Positions 45,172-54,813 of a stretch of 64,000 bases of DNA are shown here, one piece after another. The position numbers and the translations under genes were made by a program. Position 1 is the first letter of the stretch; each line of letters opens with the position of its first letter. The notes beneath the pieces are model-generated. The model searched no databases and was not told the origin of the DNA. It worked only from the letters and a program-made list of their open reading frames with translations. Source of the DNA: Gammaproteobacteria bacterium (lineage in GTDB: Bacteria; Pseudomonadota; Gammaproteobacteria; Pseudomonadales; Moraxellaceae); assembly GCA_028868515.1 (NCBI GenBank), contig JAGWUI010000013.1, positions 1 to 64,000 of the forward strand. Reading direction: 5' to 3'.

Positions 45172-46047
45172 TTATGATTTGCTGGCGAGTTTCTTCGCTT
45201 GTTTTTTAGCAATTGCGCGGCTTTGTAGTTTGGTCACAGTACCGAAAATCTTTTGATAACCTTGTGGTAGGACGCGTTGGATTGCATCAAGTACTTTGGC
45301 ATCGCTACCGATCAGTAGGCGGCGTTGATCATGGCGGATCGCGTCAATGATTTGACGTGCAGCTTCTTCTGGTGGTGTGCGGAGCAATTTGTCGAACTCA
45401 GCAATGCTTTTTTCTGCACTCATACCGAGTGAGCTAACGCTGTCGCTCATGCGTGCGGCTTTTGCGATATTGGTGCGGATACCGCCTGGGTGAACGCAAG
45501 TTGAGCTCACGCCGCATTTTTGCATATCGAGTTCTTGGCGGAGTGATTCAGTGAAGCCACGAACCGCAAATTTACTTGCGTTATAAGCGCTTTGTGTTGG
45601 CTGTGAAGTGAGACCGAACAGACTCGAAATATTGACAATGTGGCCTTCGCCTGCTTTCTTCAGCAATGGCAAGAATTCTTTAGTGCCGTAAACCACACCC
45701 CAGAAGTTGATGCCCATCATCCATTCGAGATCAGCATAGCTCATGCCTTCAACGGTGCTGCCCATCGCAACGCCAGCGTTGTTGATGATGATGTTGACTT
45801 TGCCGTGTTCTTTCTCAGCGTCTTTTGCCCAAGCTGCAACTTGTTCCAGTTTAGAAACATCAACTTTTTGGGTGGTGACTTTGACATTAGAAGATTTTAC
45901 GAGATCAACTGTTGTCGCTAAGCCTTTTTCGTTGACGTCCGAAAGTGCAAGGTTGCAGCCTTCTTTAGCCAATAAAACTGCCAATTGCTGACCAATACCC
46001 GAACCCGCACCAGTGATTGCAGCAACTTTGCCTTTTAAAACTTTCAT
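45172..46047 (-). CDS. Short-chain dehydrogenase/reductase
   Basis: A 291-residue classical SDR. The cofactor loop TGAGSGIG is at 14-21, NNAG near 89-92, the catalytic serine in NISSLFGL, and the YNASK motif holds the catalytic Tyr and Lys. A C-terminal extension of about 45 basic residues (KKQAKKLASKS) goes beyond the core fold. It is divergent from a TetR-family gene, with a perfect 20-bp palindrome between them, so it is probably that regulator's target. The substrate is unknown; relatives act on lipid-like alcohols and ketones. Confidence 0.9.
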   Translation of the reverse strand: MKVLKGKVAAITGAGSGIGQQLAVLLAKEGCNLALSDVNEKGLATTVDLVKSSNVKVTTQKVDVSKLEQVAAWAKDAEKEHGKVNIIINNAGVAMGSTVEGMSYADLEWMMGINFWGVVYGTKEFLPLLKKAGEGHIVNISSLFGLTSQPTQSAYNASKFAVRGFTESLRQELDMQKCGVSSTCVHPGGIRTNIAKAARMSDSVSSLGMSAEKSIAEFDKLLRTPPEEAARQIIDAIRHDQRRLLIGSDAKVLDAIQRVLPQGYQKIFGTVTKLQSRAIAKKQAKKLASKS

Positions 46048-46115
46048 TGTTTAATTCCTCGTGGAACATCTTTGGGAGACTTATGGGGAGAGTAGCTCAG
46101 CCGTTACTATAGTTT

Positions 46116-46133
46116 TGACAATATGTATTGTCA
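46116..46133. promoter_or_regulatory. Palindromic operator TGACAAT-N4-ATTGTCA, site 2
   Basis: TGACAAT-ATGT-ATTGTCA is perfect, and the symmetry extends by a T and an A to 8-4-8 (46115-46134). It lies in the divergent SDR-TetR region, about 70 bases from the SDR start. The same box stands before the HSL-type hydrolase gene. Confidence 0.65.
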
Positions 46134-46335
46134 ATATTAATATCTAGCTCATATTGGCATTTATGCTCAAATTTTGTTTTTTTGGAAATTAAGATTGCTT
46201 ATACGACTTTTCATCACAAAGACCGCACATCAACACGCTCTAGTGATAATTTTTGCGTGATACAATGACTTAAGCATAGATAATATTCGGCAGCAGCGAT
46301 AGCGCGTTTTGTCGATAAAGATAAAGGGTTGAACT

Positions 46336-47091
46336 ATGGGAAGTGAAGTGGAAAATGTAGTGCCTGAAAGTCAAATGATTGACGAAAATGATTTGACTGC
46401 AAATGAAACGCCAATTGATGCGAAGCCTTCTGGTGTTAAGCGCCGTAGCTTTAAAGGGATGAGCTTGGAGGTTCGTCAGGCAGAGCGCCGCGAGCGGTTG
46501 ATGGAAGCGGGTTTACAGGCCTACGGCACTTTAGGTTTTTTTTCAGTCACTGTGCGTGATGTGTGTGTCGAAGCGAAGCTGACAGAGCGCTATTTTTATG
46601 AATCTTTTAAAAATAGTGGTGCGCTGTTTGATGCGATTTATATGCGTTTAGTTGAGGATTTACAACAGCATATCATGACTGCGGTAATGCAGGGTGCGCC
46701 TGATCCAAAACAAATGGTTCAACTAGGATTGACGGCATTTTTTCAGCGCTTAAGTGATGATCAACGCGTTACGAGAATTTTATTTATTGACGCGATTTTG
46801 GTTCATGAAAATGGCGGAAAGAGCATTCATAAGGCGGTCAAACGTTTTGATTTGATGACTCAATCTTTTATTACCTTAATGATTCCACAAGCCCAAGAAA
46901 ACATGGCAATGATTTCTTTAATTTCAACGGGTTTGACGGGTTATGTATCTCATCTATCGACGCGCTGGGCGATCAGTGGATTTAAAGAATCTGTGGATGA
47001 GTTAATGGCAGCATGTATGGTGTTGTATGAGGCATTACTTTCTCATTTTCAGGCTGGGGCATCATTGATCAAGGTTACTCCAAAAGAGTGA
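46336..47091 (+). CDS. TetR/AcrR-family transcriptional regulator
   Basis: A 251-residue regulator with an acidic, low-structure N-terminal tail of about 45 residues that most TetR proteins lack. The HTH (about 50-100) includes GFFSVTVRDVCVEAKLTERY and FYESFKNSGALFDAIY. The ligand-binding part is alpha-helical and unassigned. Position and the palindrome at 46116 make repression of the SDR gene and of itself likely. Its second possible target, the HSL hydrolase pair, has an identical box. Confidence 0.9.
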   Translation: MGSEVENVVPESQMIDENDLTANETPIDAKPSGVKRRSFKGMSLEVRQAERRERLMEAGLQAYGTLGFFSVTVRDVCVEAKLTERYFYESFKNSGALFDAIYMRLVEDLQQHIMTAVMQGAPDPKQMVQLGLTAFFQRLSDDQRVTRILFIDAILVHENGGKSIHKAVKRFDLMTQSFITLMIPQAQENMAMISLISTGLTGYVSHLSTRWAISGFKESVDELMAACMVLYEALLSHFQAGASLIKVTPKE

Positions 47092-47151
47092 TGAGTATTG
47101 ATCATGCAGCATGAGCTGAACGATTAATGATGTTCGCTATGAATCATTTAT

Positions 47152-48324
47152 CTATACGATTGAAGCTTTGCGTATATGTCTGATGGCGAGTGCTGACAAT
47201 CCCGCCATCAATCCCCAAAATGCAGCACCTAATCCAAAAAGTGTGACGTTCGAAGCTGTGACTAAGAAGGTGATCAGCGCAGCTTCACGCTCGGATTCTT
47301 GAGAAAGCGCAGTTGCTAAACCATTGCCAATTGTGCCAAACAGCGCCAACCCTGCGATTGCCAGTATGAGCTCTTTTGGAAATGCTAAAAATAATGAAGT
47401 GATCGTCGCGCCAAATATGCCGATCAGACAATAAAAGAATCCTGCGGTGATGGCTGCGGTATAACGTTTTTTCGGATTTTCATGCGCTTCACGTCCTGTA
47501 CAAATTGCCGCAGTGATCGCTGCCAAATTTAAGGCATAGCCGCCAAATGGCGCGAGTGCTGCATTTGCTGTTCCAATCCAACCAATCACAGGGGAGAGTG
47601 GCACGTTGTAGCCAGAGCCTCGGAGGACTGAAACGCCAGGAATGTTTTGTGATGCCATCGTGACAATAAATAATGGAATCGCAATCGCAAGTGAATTAGT
47701 ACTAAAGACTGGTGTAGTCCAGAGTGGTTTTGCGAATTGAAATTGCATGAGATTAAAGGTCAATTGCTGAGAGATCGCTGCGTAAGTAATACCAAACACC
47801 AGTGTGACAATCACGGCATAACGTGGCGAAAGACGCCGCATGACTAAGTACAGTATGAACATGCCTAAAACCATCGCCAGTTGGGTTTGCATGGCGACGA
47901 AGACATTCATGCCGAATTTGAGAAGTACACCTGCGAGCATAGCCGAGGCAAGGGAAATTGGAATTTTGCGCATGGCGCGCTCAAACACCCCAGAGAATCC
48001 AGTCAGTGTAATGAGCCCTGCTGAAATAATAAATCCGCCCACAGCTTCAGCCAATGATAAGCCAGTACTACTGCCGATCAAAAGTGCTGCCCCAGGTGTA
48101 GACCATGCTGTGACGATCGGCATACGGTAATACAGTGATAACCCCAGTGTGGTCAAACCCATACCCAAGCCCAGCGCCCAAATCCATGAAGCGATTTCTG
48201 CTGGCGATGCGCCGAGAGATTGTGCCGCTTGAAAGATCAAAACGCCTGAACTGGTAAAGCCGACTAAGACGGTGACGAAACCTGCTACGAAGGTAGAAAG
48301 GGAAAAATCTTTAAGAATAGTCAT
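47152..48324 (-). CDS. BenE-family benzoate/H+ symporter-like transporter
   Basis: A 390-residue inner-membrane protein with about 12 hydrophobic segments. The N-terminal GFVTVLVGFTSSGVLIFQAA and TAWSTPGAALLIGSSTG blocks are BenE signatures. BenE carries benzoate in Acinetobacter, but no benABCD genes are in this window, so the substrate here is uncertain. It is a lone gene with a REP-like sequence upstream. Confidence 0.87.
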   Translation of the reverse strand: MTILKDFSLSTFVAGFVTVLVGFTSSGVLIFQAAQSLGASPAEIASWIWALGLGMGLTTLGLSLYYRMPIVTAWSTPGAALLIGSSTGLSLAEAVGGFIISAGLITLTGFSGVFERAMRKIPISLASAMLAGVLLKFGMNVFVAMQTQLAMVLGMFILYLVMRRLSPRYAVIVTLVFGITYAAISQQLTFNLMQFQFAKPLWTTPVFSTNSLAIAIPLFIVTMASQNIPGVSVLRGSGYNVPLSPVIGWIGTANAALAPFGGYALNLAAITAAICTGREAHENPKKRYTAAITAGFFYCLIGIFGATITSLFLAFPKELILAIAGLALFGTIGNGLATALSQESEREAALITFLVTASNVTLFGLGAAFWGLMAGLSALAIRHIRKASIV

Positions 48325-48360
48325 TATTGATGATCTTGATTTCGATATGAATAAGTGATG

Positions 48361-48402
48361 CTTGTCGAAGCTGGATTTGCATCACGATAACACTTCGACA
48401 AG
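48361..48402. repeat. REP-like palindrome, short copy 3
   Basis: CTTGTCGAAG and CTTCGACAAG are perfect 10-base arms with a 22-base spacer. It shares the GTCGAAG core with the other REP-like copies but is shorter. Confidence 0.55.
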
Positions 48403-48433
48403 GATCACAATATACAGATTCACTTCAGAGTGA

Positions 48434-49660
48434 TTAAACTTTTTCGCTCGCCTTGTGCATATTTGGCAAGAAGATCGCTAACAGTCCGAGCAATGGCAAG
48501 AATGCACAAACATGATAAACATAGCCAATTCCATACAGATCTGCAAATTGCCCTAGTACCGCAGCACCAATCCCACCCATGCCGAAGGCAAAGCCAAAGA
48601 ATAAGCCAGAAACCATACCGACTTTATTCGGCATGACTTCCTGTGCAAATACCACAATCGCAGGGAAGGCCGATGCTAATGTAAAGCCAATCATCACGCT
48701 TAAAATACTCGTCCACATCAGATCGACATAAGGTAGTGCAAGGGTGAATGGCGCAATTCCTAAAATCGAAAACCAGATGACCTGTTTGCGACCGATACGA
48801 TCACCTATTGGGCCACCCAAGATGGTTCCCGCAGCGACCGCGCCTAAGAAGATGAATAAATACACCTGCGCCGACTGAATGGATAAGTGAAATTTATCCA
48901 TCAAGTAGAACGTGTAATAGCTGGTCAGACTGGTCAAATAGAAGTATTTGGAAAAAACCAAGAACATGAGTACCGTCATCGCCATCATAACTTGGCGCTG
49001 GGATAGCGCATTTGGCTGTGCAGGTACTTTAGGTTTTGCTGCAATCATGCGCTGTTGGTCTTTATACCAGCCACCGATTTTCCAAAGTACAGTGATGCCC
49101 GTGAGTGCAGCAAGGGCAAACCATGCGGTACTACTTTGTCCATGTGGAACAATAAAAATCGCAGCAAGCAAAGGGCCGATTGCACTACCGACATTGCCGC
49201 CAACTTGGAAGATGGATTGAGCTAGGCCATGTTTTCCGCCTGAAGCAAGACGTGCGACGCGAGAAGATTCAGGATGAAAAATCGACGAACCTGTACCCAT
49301 AAATAACGCCGCAACTAACAACATGGCGTAATTCTGGGCGAAGGCGAGCAGAATGATTCCCGTCATCGTGGAAGTCATGCCAAAGACCAAAGAGTACGGC
49401 TTTGGATGCTTGTCCGTATATGAGCCGACAATCGGCTGCAATAACGATGCGGTGACTTGATAGGTAAATGTCACTAAACCAATCTGTGCAAAACTTAAGT
49501 TGAATCCGCCTTTGAGGATTGGGTAAATGGCGAGCAGCAGAGATTGCAGCATATCATTGATAAAATGACTAAAACTAATCGCACCGAGCACACGAAAGCG
49601 TGTTGTCTCACTTTTGGTATTTGCTGGTGGCGTGATTGGTGCCGTGTCTACTGATTCCAT
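48434..49660 (-). CDS. MFS transporter of the fosmidomycin-resistance (Fsr) type
   Basis: A 408-residue 12-helix transporter. The N-terminal FSHFINDMLQSLLLAIYPIL and SYTDKHPKPYSLVFGMTST segments are typical of Fsr proteins, which export fosmidomycin and related compounds. GGPIGDRIGRKQVIW is the loop between helices 8 and 9. An AraC-family gene is divergent from it and probably controls it. Drug substrates cannot be derived from the sequence. Confidence 0.87.
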   Translation of the reverse strand: MESVDTAPITPPANTKSETTRFRVLGAISFSHFINDMLQSLLLAIYPILKGGFNLSFAQIGLVTFTYQVTASLLQPIVGSYTDKHPKPYSLVFGMTSTMTGIILLAFAQNYAMLLVAALFMGTGSSIFHPESSRVARLASGGKHGLAQSIFQVGGNVGSAIGPLLAAIFIVPHGQSSTAWFALAALTGITVLWKIGGWYKDQQRMIAAKPKVPAQPNALSQRQVMMAMTVLMFLVFSKYFYLTSLTSYYTFYLMDKFHLSIQSAQVYLFIFLGAVAAGTILGGPIGDRIGRKQVIWFSILGIAPFTLALPYVDLMWTSILSVMIGFTLASAFPAIVVFAQEVMPNKVGMVSGLFFGFAFGMGGIGAAVLGQFADLYGIGYVYHVCAFLPLLGLLAIFLPNMHKASEKV

Positions 49661-49845
49661 AACAACCTCGTCTGTCAGTGAATGACAAAATATCGATATA
49701 TAAGATCAATGCAACAGGCATTGATTTCATGCATAGATCATACGCCGTAATAAAACGACATTCCTGCGAGAATATGGCAATATATATTGCAAAAGTGACA
49801 TTGTTTGTATTTGTTGGAAATCCCGATCAATCATGGAGTCATCCG

Positions 49846-50637
49846 ATGTCTCAATCGAGACAAAAAACAAGCCATGAATGCTTGCACTACACTCAGTTTG
49901 ATCAGCGTGACATGCCAGTTACGGCATTGGCGAAGAACTATGCACATGGTCATACGACGGGTCGACATTCACATCCACATGCCCAGCTCATTTATGCGGT
50001 ACGCGGCGTGATGTTGGTCGGAACAGATCAAGGACAATGGATTGTGCCGCCTTCGCGTGCAATCTGGATGCCTGCACATATTGAGCATTGGGTACGAATG
50101 ATCGGTGAAGTACACATGCGTACTGCGTACATTCGACCAGATGCAGCGCCTGATTTGTTGACGTCCTGTCGTGTCGTTGGTGTGACGGCGTTATTACGTG
50201 AATTACTGCTTGCTGCGATAGATGTCGAGCATCCATATCGTGCAGATACACGAGATGGACACTTAATGCAGTTATTGCTGGATGAAATTAAAAGTGTTCA
50301 GCCATTTTCCTTGCAACTTCCGAATCCTCAAGATTCGCGTTTGGTGCAAATTACTCAGACATTGAGTCAAAATCCAGAAGACAGTACAACGGTTGAACGA
50401 TGGGCAGAACGATTGAACATCACGCCAAAAACGATTCATCGCTTGTTCTTAAAAGAAACAGGCATGACCTTTGGACAATGGCGACAGCAAGCGAGATTAT
50501 TGACCGCACTGGAAAGATTGGCACAAGGGGAGAAGGTGCTCAGTGTTGCCCTTGGACTGGGATACAACAGCCCAAGTGCATTTGCAACGATGTTTAAGCG
50601 GCAGTTTGGTGTGTCGCCAAGTCGCTTTTTTGATTAA
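49846..50637 (+). CDS. AraC-family transcriptional regulator
   Basis: A 263-residue regulator. An N-terminal cupin-like sensor domain carries the GRHSHPHAQLIYAVRG pattern. A C-terminal double HTH (about 160-260) includes WAERLNITPKTIHRLFLKE and the hallmark LGYNSPSAFATMFKRQFGVS. The ATG at 49846 follows GGAG and starts a normal N-terminus; the frame goes further upstream to 49678, but those 56 residues look non-coding. It is divergent from the Fsr-type transporter gene, which it probably regulates. Confidence 0.9.
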   Translation: MSQSRQKTSHECLHYTQFDQRDMPVTALAKNYAHGHTTGRHSHPHAQLIYAVRGVMLVGTDQGQWIVPPSRAIWMPAHIEHWVRMIGEVHMRTAYIRPDAAPDLLTSCRVVGVTALLRELLLAAIDVEHPYRADTRDGHLMQLLLDEIKSVQPFSLQLPNPQDSRLVQITQTLSQNPEDSTTVERWAERLNITPKTIHRLFLKETGMTFGQWRQQARLLTALERLAQGEKVLSVALGLGYNSPSAFATMFKRQFGVSPSRFFD

Positions 50638-50651
50638 CAGCTTCTTTGAAA

Positions 50652-51644
50652 TCAGGTGGTTTTATATTCCAAAATAGCATTAGCATCACACAGTTGTTTG
50701 AGCATATCCAATGAAATGTTATTTTGATCAGCGAGACGACTAAAATCACTATAAAGCTGAACGACTTCCCCACTCGCATGGTCGGCGTGACCTTCCAGCA
50801 TGGCATGTACGATCTTAAATCGAAACAATATAAACAAACTTAATTGCATCAATGTTTTGGGAACGAACATATCTAATAACTGTAAATTAAATGGAGTAAG
50901 TGTGATGTTGTTTTGATGAAGTAATTGAAAACATTCACCTATTGCACTTGCAATGATGTTGCTATCCGACCAACTTAGCGTGAAAGATTGGTTCATCTTG
51001 AGTTTGTGTACGCCATAAGCGATAAGGGGGAGCATTAACGCGCTATGCGTTTTTAACCACGCCTCCATTTGATCGACGCCTTTTGAAGGAATGCCTGCTT
51101 GGTTAAACAAATCGACTAATATTTGTTTAGAAGCAGTGGTCTGGCGAGATGCTCCAGGTTGAATACTACCGATGGTTGTGATTTGAAGGAAACTTAATAC
51201 GCGCGGTAAGATGAAATGATGGGAAATACCTGTATCAGCATCGAATCCAGCGAGCATAGCTGGGAATGCCCAAAATAAACGTTCGCCAAACCTTTGACGT
51301 AAATCTGTAAAGTCACCCGCATAATTAAACATGCATACTATTCTGGGGCAAGGATGAGCCTCTAAAGAAGGGAGTAAAGCGTCCAGATGTTGTCGCTGGA
51401 CAGTGAGAATAATAATGTCAGCGGGTATATCAGGTAATAACTCGGGAATGACATCCACTTTTAAATGGCGTGTTTTTACTTCTGCGAATGGATTTACTAG
51501 AATCTTTTTAAAGAGCATACCTTGACGCTGTAATTGAATGAAGCGCTTATTGCGTGCAACAATTTTGACATCGTGTCCAGTTTCAATCATTTGACTTGCA
51601 ATAGCGCCACCAATACTTCCTGCACCAATAATAATGATATTCAA
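50652..51644 (-). CDS. 2-dehydropantoate 2-reductase-like protein (ApbA/PanE family)
   Basis: A 330-residue NADPH-dependent ketopantoate reductase homologue. The Rossmann loop IGAGSIGGAIA near 5-15 is intact and RNKR lies at the NADPH phosphate position. LTVQRQHLDALL resembles the family's lysine/asparagine region but lacks the standard K-x-x-Q motif, so catalytic activity on ketopantoate is not assured. Translation starts at TTG, 7 bases after AGGAG. Convergent with the AraC gene. Whether it is the pathway PanE or a diverged paralog is open. Confidence 0.72.
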   Translation of the reverse strand: MNIIIIGAGSIGGAIASQMIETGHDVKIVARNKRFIQLQRQGMLFKKILVNPFAEVKTRHLKVDVIPELLPDIPADIIILTVQRQHLDALLPSLEAHPCPRIVCMFNYAGDFTDLRQRFGERLFWAFPAMLAGFDADTGISHHFILPRVLSFLQITTIGSIQPGASRQTTASKQILVDLFNQAGIPSKGVDQMEAWLKTHSALMLPLIAYGVHKLKMNQSFTLSWSDSNIIASAIGECFQLLHQNNITLTPFNLQLLDMFVPKTLMQLSLFILFRFKIVHAMLEGHADHASGEVVQLYSDFSRLADQNNISLDMLKQLCDANAILEYKTT

Positions 51645-51773
51645 ATACTTTCTCCTATGTGGATGTCAATGAGCTGATATCAGAGAAGGTTGATATGAGG
51701 TTTTACGTTTTTGCACAAAAGAGCATCAACTTGTAAAACGCTCAATATCAACCATTCTGTGTTGATCTGATGA

Positions 51774-52793
51774 TTAACGCTTTGGGTTTTGAATGAAGAA
51801 GTTAATTAAGTTCTCACCCAAATTGAAAGTGTCCTGACAGACTAACCATCCAGGAGGTGTCGTCACGGGTAGGCAATGCCCAGCGAGAGGGTAGCTTGCG
51901 CCACTATGCTTTACATTTTCTAGAATCAGAGACCCTTGGGTATAGCGTTTATGTGATTGTTTGCCTACTGGAACCCAACCCGAGGAGGTATAAGTGAGGT
52001 TTGGTGTTTGCCATGATGGATCTTCAGCAACAACACTCGTTACCGTTTGTGGATTTGCTGCAAATGCTGCGGTTACTGCTGCTGCAAGGGTCACATTAGG
52101 ATCAGTCAATCCATTCGTCATCATGAGTGGTCGAGTGATTGCACAAGTCGCCTCACCGCCTGTCATCGCATAGCTCGCATATAAGCTACTATTATTGCAG
52201 TAGAAAACATTTGCAGTTTGTGCACCACGTGAGAACCCATGAACGTGAATGCGTTTGTTGTCAACATGAAGGGCTTGAATGACATTGTTGACGAACTGAC
52301 TAATGATAGGAAGCTCGTTGTTATAAGCACCGCCCATCACTGATAATGGGTCGAGTGTGTCATTTTGTGTATCGAATAAATTGGTAAGATTTGGCTGAAT
52401 GACAATGTATGGTGTACTTGCACCGTACTGAGGAGCTTTCCAGCCGTAATATTGTAACTTAGTCCCTGCATTTTCCTCGGCTGCATTCATTGTTGCACCG
52501 TGGATATCTAAAATCAGTCCGCAAGACACGGTCTTACATGCTTTTGGAATAGTGACGGTAAAGACGACATAATGCGCATTGGAAGAACATCCGTACTGTC
52601 GTACACCTAGCATGGTTCCATCAGCACTTTCTGTTGTATTGCTATTGCTAAAATCACAGCTATCCGTAGCTGTCGGTTGATTGTCTACTAAAGGGATATT
52701 TGAAGCTGCTGATGCATGATGAGCAAACAATATCGTCAAACAAATCACCGTGCTTTTTAGGATATATCGAAGAAAAATAAATGAACGTGTCAT
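51774..52793 (-). CDS. Secreted PHB-depolymerase-like esterase
   Basis: A 339-residue exported hydrolase. The signal peptide (YILKSTVICLTILFAHHASA, cut near residue 30) precedes an alpha/beta-hydrolase domain. The nucleophile box GFSRG (about 190-194) and the aspartate region LTDPNVTLA match the PHB depolymerase/feruloyl esterase family. The final histidine could lie in AGHCLPV. Six or more cysteines suggest disulfides. A true poly-hydroxybutyrate substrate is uncertain; no phaC gene is nearby. Confidence 0.75.
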   Translation of the reverse strand: MTRSFIFLRYILKSTVICLTILFAHHASAASNIPLVDNQPTATDSCDFSNSNTTESADGTMLGVRQYGCSSNAHYVVFTVTIPKACKTVSCGLILDIHGATMNAAEENAGTKLQYYGWKAPQYGASTPYIVIQPNLTNLFDTQNDTLDPLSVMGGAYNNELPIISQFVNNVIQALHVDNKRIHVHGFSRGAQTANVFYCNNSSLYASYAMTGGEATCAITRPLMMTNGLTDPNVTLAAAVTAAFAANPQTVTSVVAEDPSWQTPNLTYTSSGWVPVGKQSHKRYTQGSLILENVKHSGASYPLAGHCLPVTTPPGWLVCQDTFNLGENLINFFIQNPKR

Positions 52794-53123
52794 TTCCGTG
52801 ATCCTCTTTTGGTTGATGTGTTATTAATCAAAAGTCACATTGCTCGGCAAAGATGATTCACTTCCAACCTATCCACTGAGTCATAGTTGTAAGCGGTTAA
52901 TCTTTAATCAAAGTCGTCTGAATGTAATGATTTTTAGTGATTTAATCTTGACTATTTGTTGTAGTAATTTGACTTATTGTTTGAAATGAGCACGATCTCA
53001 CATATTTTATGAGCTTGAGAGTGCGCTTTTATGATGCGGAGTTTGCAGGAGGGTGTTGAGATTTGATTGGGTGTTTTTATCGTAAAAATCAAACCTCAAC
53101 AGACCGCTATCCATGGCGCGCTG
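52794..53123. other. Intergenic region with one hairpin
   Basis: A 330-base gap. The only structure seen is a 14-base stem, GTTGAGATTTGATT pairing with AATCAAACCTCAAC (53055-53100), with one mismatch and a loop of 18 bases, lying just past the end of the methyltransferase gene on the other strand. No T tract follows, so termination is possible but not clear. Confidence 0.4.
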
Positions 53124-53993
53124 CTAACGCAATCTAATATGAATCAAATGCGTCGCAGAAGTTGTCGTCAGATAATCACTGCGCTGATCAAAGTAACGCT
53201 CGTTCTGCGCATCACCCGACAGGTCTTCGAGGACATCAAAACCAATGTCGTTTAGTGCAGCATGCAGCTCTTCAGGGACAAATTGTCCAATCAGCGGTTC
53301 GCTCATATAACGTGTAAAACGCGACAACGCGAAGCTACCTAAACGCTCAGCGCCAGCAAGCTGATGATAAGGAATGGAATAATCAAACACGACTTCGCTA
53401 CCAGAAGCTGCAACCTTGGCAATTGCGCGCAATGTATTTAATGTGGTTTCAGGTTGCAGATAATGTGTCGTACCGAGCCATGAAAAGAATGCAGCTTGAT
53501 CTCGCCTAAAACTGCTACGAACGAGTGCTTCAAATAAGGATTCTTGTTCAAAGTTAATCGCAACAAATTCAACATTACTTGGAATATTACCCATGAGTGC
53601 AAGATGCTGTTTTTTAGCATCTTGTGTATCAGGATGATCCACTTCAAAGATTTTCAGTGATGTGTCGTCTGGATTCTGGCGCAACGAAAATGAATCTAAT
53701 CCTGCCCCAACAATCACATATTGGTGGACACCCTGTGCGATCGCATCGGCAAGTTTATCTTCCGCATAGCGTGAGCGACCAATAACTTGCCCAATCAGTA
53801 AACCAATCGGACTAAATGCGCGTGGCAAAAGAAAATGATGCCATTTTTTGCTTTTTAAAATTCTACGCCAGCCAGAGCTGGTGAGCTTAATGGCATAAGG
53901 ATCAGAAAATAGTGGATTTTCTGCATAGATCGTATGACTTGCGCGCAATGCTGCGGCACCTTCAGCTGTACGACTGCGTTGTCCTGGCTTCAT
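53124..53993 (-). CDS. Class I SAM-dependent methyltransferase (leucine carboxyl methyltransferase-like)
   Basis: A 289-residue protein of the putative-methyltransferase family related to LCM (TIGR00027 type). The N-terminal GQRSRTAEGAAALRA and FSDPYA motifs are family marks. SAM binding is by YVIVGAGLDSFSLR (about 92-105) and EVDHPDTQ (about 117-124). It is cytoplasmic; the acceptor is unknown, and members modify O- or N-groups of small molecules. An imperfect copy of the TGACAAT-N4-ATTGTCA box lies about 150 bases upstream (54140-54157). Confidence 0.83.
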   Translation of the reverse strand: MKPGQRSRTAEGAAALRASHTIYAENPLFSDPYAIKLTSSGWRRILKSKKWHHFLLPRAFSPIGLLIGQVIGRSRYAEDKLADAIAQGVHQYVIVGAGLDSFSLRQNPDDTSLKIFEVDHPDTQDAKKQHLALMGNIPSNVEFVAINFEQESLFEALVRSSFRRDQAAFFSWLGTTHYLQPETTLNTLRAIAKVAASGSEVVFDYSIPYHQLAGAERLGSFALSRFTRYMSEPLIGQFVPEELHAALNDIGFDVLEDLSGDAQNERYFDQRSDYLTTTSATHLIHIRLR

Positions 53994-54139
53994 CTGTATG
54001 ATTCTCTTTTATAAAAAAGGCTTGTGATCTGTGAATACGAGAAATAGATCGAACGTTTGCGTTTTGTACAGGAGAGTTTAGGACTTGTATATTGCATTTT
54101 TGACCAAAAATGCAGAAATAGTGAATTAATGCTAGTTTT

Positions 54140-54157
54140 TGACATTGATCATTGTCA
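54140..54157. promoter_or_regulatory. Near-match of the TGACAAT-N4-ATTGTCA box, site 3
   Basis: TGACATT-GATC-ATTGTCA has one mismatch between its 7-base arms. It lies between the methyltransferase gene and the following TetR gene, upstream of the former. Function is uncertain since the distance to the start codon is large. Confidence 0.4.
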
Positions 54158-54189
54158 TTTGTGAGAAAGAGACTATTTAAAGATGCGCT

Positions 54190-54804
54190 TTAATCCAGCA
54201 AGCTCTTAAGCGCGATACGAATAAAGTCCTCAGTCAGTTCATTCAGTGCTAATGGCGTGAGACCATCTAACCATTGCCGAGCGTAGGTGTGTACAGGCCC
54301 AATGAGTACGGGTAAATACATGGATTCAGGTAAAACTCGTAGACGTTTGAAATCAGGCAATGCTTCTAATTGTGTAAAAAGTGCACGATGAGTCAGTGCG
54401 GTTTCTTCGCGAAAGAGAAGTTCTTGCTCGGTATCTTTCAGGACGTGACGATGCCGAAAAACAAAACGTGCCCAATCAGGATTGGCAATGATCCACTCAA
54501 TATTGGTTTGAATGATGCTGCGAATCGCATCTTCGATGGTGGTCACTTCTTTTAATGACAACTTTAATTGAAGGCTGAATTGTCTTAATCCTTCTTTGTA
54601 GAGTGCTGCGGCAATTTTTTCTTTGTTGCCAAAGTGATGATAAATACTACCGACACTTGCGCCAGACTGTTCACGAATCATCTCGATCGTTGTTGCTTCA
54701 ATACCATGATGAATAAAGCAATTCAGCGCTGCTTTGAGGATCTCAAGTTGCCGCGTATTGCGTTGTTTTGAACTGGCGAGCTGTGTTATTGACTGATTGG
54801 TCAT
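54190..54804 (-). CDS. TetR/AcrR-family transcriptional regulator
   Basis: A 204-residue regulator. The HTH (about 18-65) includes GIEATTIEMIREQSGASVGS and YHHFGNKEKIAAALYKEGL. The C-terminal part (WIIANPDWARFVFRHRHVL) is all-helical, of the TetR_C type found with lipid or drug regulators. It is divergent from a DUF4442 gene, with nested palindromes in the 79-base gap (54816-54834) that are likely its operator. Confidence 0.9.
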   Translation of the reverse strand: MTNQSITQLASSKQRNTRQLEILKAALNCFIHHGIEATTIEMIREQSGASVGSIYHHFGNKEKIAAALYKEGLRQFSLQLKLSLKEVTTIEDAIRSIIQTNIEWIIANPDWARFVFRHRHVLKDTEQELLFREETALTHRALFTQLEALPDFKRLRVLPESMYLPVLIGPVHTYARQWLDGLTPLALNELTEDFIRIALKSLLD

Positions 54805-54813
54805 CGTTAGAAC

